This document shows, one piece after another, positions 1 to 5,085 of a DNA stretch of 7,260 bases. A model generated the notes under the pieces. It was not told the origin of the DNA. It saw nothing but the letters and a program-made list of their open reading frames with translations, and did not search any database. A program made the position numbers and the translations under genes. The first letter of the stretch is position 1. Each line of letters begins with the position of its first letter. Source of the stretch: Bacillota bacterium (GTDB lineage Bacteria; Bacillota; Clostridia; Peptostreptococcales; Anaerovoracaceae). The stretch covers positions 1-7,260 of the forward strand of contig JAEEOX010000020.1 of the NCBI GenBank assembly GCA_016284485.1, given 5' to 3'.

Positions 1-660
1 TACGCCCGGATCAGGGAGGAGAACGGCGTCTTTCATCTGCTCCGCGGTGCGGACGACAAAAAAGACCAGTCCTATTTCCTCTATCGGTTAAAACAGTCCC
101 AGCTGGCAAATCTGCTTTTCCCTCTGGGCGGTCTGCACAAGACCGAGGTCCGCGAACTGGCCGCGAAATTCGGTCTTGACGTGAAGGATAAGCCGGACAG
201 TCAGGATTTTTACAGCGGCGACCATACGGAACTGCTCAATACTCCGCCGCGTCCGGGCAATATCGTCGATACCGCGGGGAAGGTGCTCGGCACGCATCAG
301 GGCTTCTGGAATTACACCATCGGCCAGCGCAAAGGCCTGGGTCTCGCCATGGGGCACCCGGTCTTTGTCTGCAGCATCTGCCCTGAGTGCAATCAGGTGA
401 TCATAGGGGAGACCGAGGACCTGATGAAGAGGGAATGTACCGCAAAAAACTTCAACTGGATCTCAGGATCAGCGCCGGAGGGACCCATAAGGGCCGCGGC
501 AAAGACAAGATATCGCATGAAGGAACAGCCTGGCACGGCTTATCCCACTCCTGACGGAGTCAGATTCGAGTTCGACGAGTCCGTGAGAGCCATCACCCCG
601 GGACAGTCTCTGGTCATCTACGACGGAGACGTGGTGCTGGGCGGAGGTGAGATAATTTAA
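1..660 (+). CDS. mnmA: tRNA-specific 2-thiouridylase MnmA, 3' part (5' end outside window)
   Basis: This is the C-terminal 219 residues of MnmA, which adds sulfur to U34 of Lys, Glu and Gln tRNAs in the cytoplasm; the full protein is usually about 360 residues. Visible family blocks are HLLRGADDKKDQSYFL (residues 12-27 of the fragment), the LGGLHKTEVRELA block (42-54), KPDSQDF (64-70), GTHQGFWNYTIGQRKGLGL (97-115) and the C-terminal beta-barrel ending in GQSLVIYDGDVVLGGGEI. The N-terminal PP-loop ATPase motif and first catalytic Cys lie upstream and cannot be judged. Oddity: the second catalytic Cys of the E. coli type (in a S-x-x-I-C-F-I motif, Cys199) is replaced by Tyr71 in SQDFYSGD, while a Cys-x2-Cys-x2-Cys cluster (C124, C127, C130) and C146 occur further on. 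The family assignment is firm; the exact sulfur-transfer chemistry is not. An intrinsic terminator follows 20 bp after the stop. Confidence 0.93.
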   Translation, partial: YARIREENGVFHLLRGADDKKDQSYFLYRLKQSQLANLLFPLGGLHKTEVRELAAKFGLDVKDKPDSQDFYSGDHTELLNTPPRPGNIVDTAGKVLGTHQGFWNYTIGQRKGLGLAMGHPVFVCSICPECNQVIIGETEDLMKRECTAKNFNWISGSAPEGPIRAAAKTRYRMKEQPGTAYPTPDGVRFEFDESVRAITPGQSLVIYDGDVVLGGGEII

Positions 661-679
661 CTATCAACAAGATCACAGG

Positions 680-713
680 CCGCTTCAGGGAGGACCCCTG
701 TGGCGGTTTTTTT
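680..713 (+). terminator. Intrinsic terminator after mnmA
   Basis: CCGCTTCAGGG (680-690) pairs with CCCTGTGGCGG (696-706) across a short loop, with one T-T mismatch and one G-T pair, followed directly by seven T (707-713). This is a typical Rho-independent terminator and separates mnmA from the transporter gene. Confidence 0.88.
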
Positions 714-720
714 GCGCCCC

Positions 721-751
721 TTGACAACACCTTGACCCTATGGTGTATGAT
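721..751 (+). promoter_or_regulatory. Weak candidate sigma-70 promoter for the GPH transporter
   Basis: A perfect TTGACA (721-726) starts just after the mnmA terminator, and TATGAT (746-751) lies downstream. The 19-bp spacer is longer than the usual 16-18, and a start near 758 would leave almost no leader ahead of the Shine-Dalgarno sequence, so this is only a candidate. No better pair is visible between the terminator and the gene. Confidence 0.3.
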
Positions 752-757
752 GGGAGC

Positions 758-762
758 AGAGG
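758..762 (+). promoter_or_regulatory. Ribosome binding site fixing the GPH transporter start at 768
   Basis: AGAGG lies 5 nt before ATG 768. The upstream in-frame candidates (TTG 732, ATG 747, ATG 750) have no Shine-Dalgarno sequence and would add residues (MTLWCMMGAEEK) unlike the family N-terminus, so 768 is preferred. Confidence 0.7.
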
Positions 763-767
763 AAAAA

Positions 768-2138
768 ATGAGACAGAATAATCTAAATTTCAGAAATAAG
801 ATCAGTTATGGCATAGGAGGGATCTGCGACAACACGCTTTATACCCTGAGCGGAACATACCTGCTGCTGTTCCTTACCACGGTGGCGGGAGTTTCGCCTG
901 CTGTGGCCGGAACCATATCAGCGGTGGGGTCCCTGTGGGAAGCCCTGGCCGGACCGTACATCGGTTACAGATCGGACAATACGAGGAGCAGGTTCGGGAA
1001 ACGCAGGCCATTCATGATGGCGGCATCACTGCCCATAGCAGTCTGCACAAGTCTGCTTTTCATGACCATAGACGCCGAACCCTGGGTGAAGACAGTGTAT
1101 TACCTGGCGGTGATAGTGCTGTTCTGGACTTTCTTCAGCATGGATTTCGTGCCCTACGTAAGTCTGGGGGCGGACCTGACCGACGATTATCACGGCCGCA
1201 CCGTGCTCAGGTCCTACGCATACGTTTTTAACCAGGTGGGCATGTTGGTGGGAATGGTGCTTCCTACCCTCATAGTAAGCCGCGTCATGGAGGCAGGCGC
1301 CACAGCCAGCAGAGGATGGTTCACTGTAGGGATATTCTGCGGAGTGATCGCAGGGGCATCGGCCCTTACATCGGCTCTTCTTGTAAAGAACGGAAGGGCG
1401 GAGGAAGAGCCTGCACCGGAGGGCAGCAAGGCCAAAGGGATGGCTGTGGGCGCGATACTTAAAGAGTATGCTGCGCTTCTGAAGCTGAGGCCCATGAGAT
1501 TCATTGTGGCTGCTTCGGTGCTCTATCTTACGGCAAATACGTTTTTCTCGTCTGACAGGGTCTTCTTCATGACATATAACGCCGGGATGGGGCAGGACAA
1601 GGTGTCGCTGGTGATGCTGGTGATCACTCTTTCAGGCATCGCCTTCGTCCCGTTGATAGAAAAGATCGCCGGGAAGACGGACAAGACCGACGTATTCAGG
1701 TACGGAATAGGTGCTGCAGGCGTCCTGATGATGGCACTCAGGCTGTTGAATATGACATCTCTTGCTGGAATAATCCTGGTGAGCCTCCTGTATTCCCTTG
1801 CCAACACATGTTACTGGCAGCTGATGCCCTCCATGATATACGACATCACCGAGGTAGTGGAAGCCGAGACGGGAGAATCCAGGACGGGAGCGGTCATATC
1901 CTTCCAGGCACTGTCAGAATCGCTGTCCATTGCGGCAGGTCTCCAGGGACTGGGACTGATCCTGGGTCTGGCGGGATTCAGCGAGGCTGCAGGCGCCATG
2001 CAGCCGGAAACTGCCTTAAACTGGGTGTCCAACTGCTTCACACTGATACCCGGTCTGTTCATGGTACTGGTATTTCTGGTCATGCTGAAATACCCCATAA
2101 ACAAGAGGACGATGGAAAAAATGAGACAGGAAAGGTAA
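768..2138 (+). CDS. GPH-family (MFS_2) cation symporter
   Basis: A 456-residue inner-membrane protein of the glycoside-pentoside-hexuronide:cation symporter family, whose members import sugars, glycosides, uronides and some organic acids with Na+ or H+. The N-terminus KISYGIGGICDN (11-22) and following hydrophobic segment match the family start, and the signature loop between helices 2 and 3 is clear: GPYIGYRSDNTRSRFGKRRPF-like block at 62-82. The second signature, PYVSLGADLTDDYHGRTVLRSY-like, is at 129-150. About 12 hydrophobic segments are visible, with a charged central loop (NGRAEEEPAPEGSKAKG) near residues 208-224. Length is normal for the family. The gene sits between the mnmA terminator and a sigma-54 promoter; no hairpin follows its stop, so its transcript may run on into the racemase operon. 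The substrate cannot be told from sequence. Confidence 0.88.
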   Translation: MRQNNLNFRNKISYGIGGICDNTLYTLSGTYLLLFLTTVAGVSPAVAGTISAVGSLWEALAGPYIGYRSDNTRSRFGKRRPFMMAASLPIAVCTSLLFMTIDAEPWVKTVYYLAVIVLFWTFFSMDFVPYVSLGADLTDDYHGRTVLRSYAYVFNQVGMLVGMVLPTLIVSRVMEAGATASRGWFTVGIFCGVIAGASALTSALLVKNGRAEEEPAPEGSKAKGMAVGAILKEYAALLKLRPMRFIVAASVLYLTANTFFSSDRVFFMTYNAGMGQDKVSLVMLVITLSGIAFVPLIEKIAGKTDKTDVFRYGIGAAGVLMMALRLLNMTSLAGIILVSLLYSLANTCYWQLMPSMIYDITEVVEAETGESRTGAVISFQALSESLSIAAGLQGLGLILGLAGFSEAAGAMQPETALNWVSNCFTLIPGLFMVLVFLVMLKYPINKRTMEKMRQER

Positions 2139-2154
2139 AAATCGAAAAAATCCT

Positions 2155-2171
2155 TTGGCACGAATATTGCT
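2155..2171 (+). promoter_or_regulatory. Sigma-54 (-24/-12) promoter of the racemase-regulator operon
   Basis: TTGGCACG, four bases, then TTGCT gives TGGCACGAATATTGCT at 2156-2171, a full match to the RpoN consensus TGGCACG-N4-TTGCW. GG is at 2157-2158 (-24 element) and GC at 2169-2170 (-12 element), which predicts transcription from about 2182 and a leader of about 69 nt. It begins 17 bp after the stop of the GPH gene. The operon it drives encodes a GAFTGA-type sigma-54 activator, which supports the call and suggests autoregulation. Confidence 0.93.
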
Positions 2172-2212
2172 ATTTTGTTTTGAGATAGAAAATTCGCGCA
2201 GGCGACGTAAAA

Positions 2213-2238
2213 ACTGACAAAGACTGACAAACAGTCAG
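2213..2238 (+). repeat. Direct and inverted CTGAC/GTCAG repeats in the racemase leader
   Basis: ACTGACAAA occurs twice (2213-2221 and 2223-2231), followed by CAGTCAG (2232-2238). Two alternative hairpins are possible: GACTG (2222-2226) with CAGTC (2232-2236), or CTGAC (2214-2218) with GTCAG (2234-2238). The repeats lie in the predicted mRNA leader just ahead of the AGGAG ribosome binding site (2241-2245). They may be a protein-binding site, an RNA structure, or chance. Confidence 0.5.
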
Positions 2239-2250
2239 AGAGGAGAAAAC

Positions 2251-3225
2251 ATGCGTTTCAAAGAGATGATCGATACCGTAGATACCCATACCGGTGGTGA
2301 GCCCACGAGGATCGTATTAAGTGGCATTCCGAGACTTCACGGCGATTCAGTTAGGGAAAAAAGAGATTATTTCAAAGAACATTATGACTATATCAGAGAG
2401 AGGCTCTGCTTAGAGCCCCGCGGACATTCGGGGATGCTTTGCGCTGCACTTTGTCCTCCCTCTGATCCGTCAGCAGATTTCGGCATATTCTATTTTGACG
2501 ACGTACAGTATCTCGACATGTGCGGACATGCCACCATCGGTCTGGGAACCGCACTTCAGGAGATCGGACTTGTCCCTCCTGAACATAGGGGTAAATTTGT
2601 TATTGAGACCCCTGCGGGGCTTGTTACCATCAAAAACAACTTCATAGACGATCGTGTTGAAAGCACCACCATAAGGAACGTCAACAGCTATGTTATCGAG
2701 AATGAAGTCATAATCGACGTTCTGGACGTAAAGAACGTTCCCGTAAATCTGGCGTACGGCGGCAATGTATTTGCCATAATACCGGCCGAGATGTTCGGAG
2801 TGAAGATCGTTCCCAGCGAGATCCGCACCATAATGAAGTATTCAGCAGAGGTCAGAAGGGTGTTCAGAGAGCGCGGAATCGAGGTCACGCTGGTCCAGTG
2901 GTATGCGAAACCCAAATTTGAGACTTCTGATCTGAGAGTGGTCCACAGCTCCGGTTACGGTTCTCCCGACAGATCTCCCGGAGGCACGGGAACAAGTGCC
3001 AAGGTCGCGTGGCTCTGCGCCAACGGTCTGCTTGAGGTCGGAGGAGAATTCGTGCACGAGGGCATAGTGGATGCTCCCTTCATTGGTAAGGCGATCGAAA
3101 AGGTCCGCAACGGTGACCGCGATGAATACGTCACTGAGATCACTGCTCAGGCAAGGATCACGGGCTTCCATAAGTTTGTTTTTGATGAAAATGACCAGTT
3201 GGTAAACGGCTTCTTCTTCGATTGA
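2251..3225 (+). CDS. Proline racemase / hydroxyproline epimerase superfamily protein, atypical Cys/Gly active site
   Basis: A 324-residue cytoplasmic protein of the proline racemase superfamily (proline racemase, 4-hydroxyproline 2-epimerase, trans-3-hydroxy-L-proline dehydratase). Family blocks: DTHTGGEPTR (11-20), EPRGHSGM (55-62), the first catalytic-site motif MCGHATIG (90-97, Cys91), and DRSPGGTGTSAKVAWL (240-255). In racemases and epimerases the last motif is DRSPCGTGT, with the Cys as second acid/base; 3-hydroxyproline dehydratases have Thr. Here it is Gly244 (GGA codon at 2980-2982). With a single thiol left, a two-base racemase mechanism looks unlikely; a dehydratase, lyase or otherwise altered reaction is possible, and the substrate may still be a proline-like amino acid. 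The start ATG has AGGAG 5 nt upstream. The gene is first in a sigma-54-driven operon with its probable regulator 19 bp downstream. Superfamily is certain; activity is open. Confidence 0.9.
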   Translation: MRFKEMIDTVDTHTGGEPTRIVLSGIPRLHGDSVREKRDYFKEHYDYIRERLCLEPRGHSGMLCAALCPPSDPSADFGIFYFDDVQYLDMCGHATIGLGTALQEIGLVPPEHRGKFVIETPAGLVTIKNNFIDDRVESTTIRNVNSYVIENEVIIDVLDVKNVPVNLAYGGNVFAIIPAEMFGVKIVPSEIRTIMKYSAEVRRVFRERGIEVTLVQWYAKPKFETSDLRVVHSSGYGSPDRSPGGTGTSAKVAWLCANGLLEVGGEFVHEGIVDAPFIGKAIEKVRNGDRDEYVTEITAQARITGFHKFVFDENDQLVNGFFFD

Positions 3226-3244
3226 TCCCATCAAGGAGCATGAC

Positions 3245-4648
3245 ATGAACAAAAACGATGAACAGTTCAAATGGCTTCTGGAGAGTTTTAACTACATCGA
3301 TTCAGTGACCATTATTGACAACAAGGGAACCATCATCTACAAAAAACGCTTCAATCCCCGGTTCACCGATCAGGAGAATGAAGAGTCTAATCTATGGGCG
3401 ACCGGCAAGAAACTGCTGGAAGTCTTTCCTTCCCTGGATTACAGCAGTTCATCGCTTTTGCAGGCGATACAGACGGGAAACCTCATATACTATGAAGGGC
3501 AGTCTGTGTTGAATTCCCAGGGCAAGGAGACTGTGACCAACAACCTGACTTTCCCCATCATCAGCAGAGGAAGGATCGTGGGAGCTGTAGAGCTTTCCAG
3601 AGACGATACTCACATCGAGAAGGATCTGAACAGTACTATCATCAGGACCAACTCAAAGCAGCGCTCGGAAATGATGACTGCGGCTTATTCCCTTGATGAT
3701 ATCATCACTGTCAATGACAGGATGATGGAACTTAAGCATATGGTGGAGATCATAGCCGACAGCAGTTCAAGTGTAATGGTCACCGGAGAGACCGGAGTTG
3801 GCAAGGAACTCTTCGTTTCTTCCATACACAACGCAAGCAAGAGAAAAAACAAGCCTTTCATTGCCGTCAACTGTGCGGCACTTCCGGAGAACATCCTGGA
3901 GGGTCTGCTCTTCGGTTCCCGCAAGGGCGCTTTCACCGGAGCAGAGAACAAAAAAGGCATGTTTGAAGAGGCCAATGGAGGCACGATCTATCTCGATGAG
4001 ATAAACTCCATGCCCATGATGCTTCAGGCCAAGCTGCTGAGGGTGCTTCAGGAAAAGGAAGTCCTGCCATTGGGCGCTTCGAAACCCATAAAACTGGACG
4101 TCAGGATCATAGCTTCCACGAACACATCTGTTTCAGAACTGTTGTCTGAGCACAAGATGCGGGACGATATGTTATACAGGTTAAGCACCATAGTGATAAA
4201 TATTCCGCCTCTCAGGGAGAGGAAAGATGACATAAGACCCTTGGCAGAACACTTTGTAAAGAAATATAACAGAGAGTTCAAAAAAGAGGTGTCAGGAATC
4301 TCCGAGGACGCCATGAAACTGTTTGAATCCAGAAGGTGGAACGGAAACGTAAGAGAGCTGGAGCATGCAGTTGAGGCTGCGGTCAACGTTGCTGAAAGCG
4401 GAGAGATAATAGGGCGCAGGCATCTTTCCGCATATCTGATCGAGGAGGAACACGGCCAGGATATGATACCTGCCATGGACAGCAGTTCCGTCCTGCCTCT
4501 TTCGGAACTGGTGGACGCATTTGAGCGTGAAATGATCATAAAGGCGCTGAATTCCTGCGGAAACAAGATCGTCGATGCCGCCAAACTCCTGAAGATCCCC
4601 AGGACCAGCCTTCAGTACAAGATGCAGAAGTACAATATAACCAGATAG
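3245..4648 (+). CDS. Sigma-54-dependent transcriptional activator, RocR-like (PAS, AAA+, Fis HTH)
   Basis: A 467-residue enhancer-binding protein. Residues about 10-120 form a PAS-like sensor (VTIIDNKGTIIYKKRFN and a second strand pair around 95-118). The AAA+ domain runs about 152-395: Walker A GETGVGKE (181-188), the sigma-54 contact loop GAFTGA (228-233, intact), Walker B GGTIYLDEI (245-253), and the arginine-finger region MLYRL (309-313) with PPLRER (321-326). The C-terminal Fis-type helix-turn-helix is about 428-465, ending KLLKIPRTSLQYKMQKYNI. The LEGLLFGSRKGAFTGA and LDEINSM wording recalls RocR-type amino-acid regulators. The start ATG 3245 has AAGGAG (3233-3238) 6 nt upstream; ATG 3240 is closed at once by TGA. 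It probably activates the promoters at 2156 and 5005, and thereby itself. The effector is unknown; an amino acid related to the racemase substrate is a reasonable inference. Confidence 0.94.
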   Translation: MNKNDEQFKWLLESFNYIDSVTIIDNKGTIIYKKRFNPRFTDQENEESNLWATGKKLLEVFPSLDYSSSSLLQAIQTGNLIYYEGQSVLNSQGKETVTNNLTFPIISRGRIVGAVELSRDDTHIEKDLNSTIIRTNSKQRSEMMTAAYSLDDIITVNDRMMELKHMVEIIADSSSSVMVTGETGVGKELFVSSIHNASKRKNKPFIAVNCAALPENILEGLLFGSRKGAFTGAENKKGMFEEANGGTIYLDEINSMPMMLQAKLLRVLQEKEVLPLGASKPIKLDVRIIASTNTSVSELLSEHKMRDDMLYRLSTIVINIPPLRERKDDIRPLAEHFVKKYNREFKKEVSGISEDAMKLFESRRWNGNVRELEHAVEAAVNVAESGEIIGRRHLSAYLIEEEHGQDMIPAMDSSSVLPLSELVDAFEREMIIKALNSCGNKIVDAAKLLKIPRTSLQYKMQKYNITR

Positions 4649-4677
4649 GGCGGTTTTACAGGAAAAACTGAAGAAAA

Positions 4678-4717
4678 TGACGGATGTCCGTCTTTTTGAC
4701 GGATGTCCGTCTTTTTG
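4678..4717 (+). repeat. Perfect 19-bp tandem duplication of a palindrome; terminator and/or activator binding sites
   Basis: GACGGATGTCCGTC followed by TTTTT occurs twice head to tail (4679-4697, 4698-4716), period exactly 19 bp. Each unit is an inverted repeat GACGGA-TG-TCCGTC followed by a T-run, and the second T-run continues as TTTTTGTTTTTT. Thirty bases after the regulator stop, this fits a duplicated intrinsic terminator. The roughly two-turn spacing of identical dyads, 290-330 bp upstream of the sigma-54 promoter at 5005, also fits paired upstream activator sites. The sequence alone does not decide between these; both could hold. Confidence 0.75.
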
Positions 4718-4796
4718 TTTTTTGGGCCGAAGCTTCGTTGAATGTGCTCAAATCAAGCGTTTCCGGGTGGTTTGGCCATTTGGGGAACGTCATCGT

Positions 4797-4815
4797 GACG
4801 AAAATCCGTCTTTTT
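4797..4815 (+). repeat. Degenerate third copy of the palindrome plus T-run
   Basis: GACGAAAATCCGTC (4797-4810) matches the tandem unit GACGGATGTCCGTC at 11 of 14 positions and is likewise followed by TTTTTG. The outer arms GACG and CGTC are kept, the centre differs. It begins 99 bp after the start of the second tandem copy. It could be a third activator site, a weak terminator, or a decayed duplicate. Confidence 0.45.
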
Positions 4816-4869
4816 GTTCAGCAAAACAATCCGGATGCCCTCAAAAATGTTGATTTACTATAGTTTTTC

Positions 4870-4891
4870 CGGGGGACCGACCCCGTTTTTT
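4870..4891 (+). terminator. Candidate intrinsic terminator inside the intergenic region
   Basis: CGGGG (4870-4874) pairs with CCCCG (4881-4885) over a six-base loop, followed by six T (4886-4891). The stem is short but all G-C apart from nothing else, and the T-run is immediate. It lies 222 bp after the regulator stop and 114 bp before the next sigma-54 promoter, so it would either catch read-through from the regulator or end a short transcript starting after 4717. Confidence 0.6.
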
Positions 4892-5004
4892 ATTGCACGG
4901 AACTCCCTGAAAATAAGTTTTTGCTCAAATCATGGCAAAAAAAGAAAAAAGTTTTGCGATCACCTGACCCGTGGAAGACCTCACAGTTCAACGAAAATGC
5001 AGTG

Positions 5005-5020
5005 TGGCACGAACTTTGCT
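5005..5020 (+). promoter_or_regulatory. Sigma-54 (-24/-12) promoter of the NhaC-family antiporter
   Basis: TGGCACG (5005-5011), AACT, TTGCT (5016-5020) is a full match to the RpoN consensus and shares 14 of 16 bases with the promoter at 2156-2171. GC at 5018-5019 predicts transcription from about 5031 and a leader of about 55 nt. The transporter ATG follows at 5086. Confidence 0.93.
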
Positions 5021-5034
5021 CTATCTATAGATAG
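5021..5034. repeat. 14-bp perfect palindrome at the predicted transcription start
   Basis: CTATCTATAGATAG is its own reverse complement. It begins directly after the -12 element and covers the predicted +1 (about 5031). A bound protein here would block the promoter, so it is a possible operator, but AT-rich palindromes of this length also arise by chance. Confidence 0.45.
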
Positions 5035-5085
5035 GTATTATTTTATTACCTCATTCGATTCTTTAGAAAGGAAGGAAGAAACCAA

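Larger units (their letters stand above)
4649..5085 (+). other. 437-bp regulatory intergenic region
   Basis: No convincing gene lies here. In order it holds the tandem palindromes (4678-4717), a 10-bp palindrome CGAAGCTTCG (4728-4737), a small dyad CGTCA-TCG-TGACG (4788-4800) overlapping a degenerate third copy of the palindrome (4797-4810), a terminator-like hairpin (4870-4891), an 11-bp direct repeat TGCTCAAATCA (4745-4755 and 4922-4932), the sigma-54 promoter (5005-5020), and a 14-bp palindrome at the predicted transcription start (5021-5034). No known riboswitch or structured RNA class was recognised. Confidence 0.7.

Noticed and set aside
732..767. Earlier TTG or ATG starts for the GPH transporter
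   Set aside because: No Shine-Dalgarno sequence precedes them and the added residues do not resemble the family N-terminus; ATG 768 has AGAGG at good spacing.
1811..2230. 139-residue - strand open frame opposite the end of the GPH gene
   Set aside because: It is antisense to membrane-protein coding sequence and to the sigma-54 promoter, has no family features and no clear ribosome binding site.
4048..4584. 178-residue - strand open frame opposite the activator gene
   Set aside because: It is antisense to conserved AAA+ and HTH coding sequence and shows Ser/Leu/Ile-rich shadow composition with no recognisable domain.
4678..4717. Tandem repeat as the start of a CRISPR array
   Set aside because: Only two units, directly abutting with no spacers, and no cas genes nearby.
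4649..5085. Riboswitch or T-box leader
   Set aside because: No conserved core of a known class was recognised, and the sigma-54 promoter leaves only about 55 nt of leader before the transporter gene.
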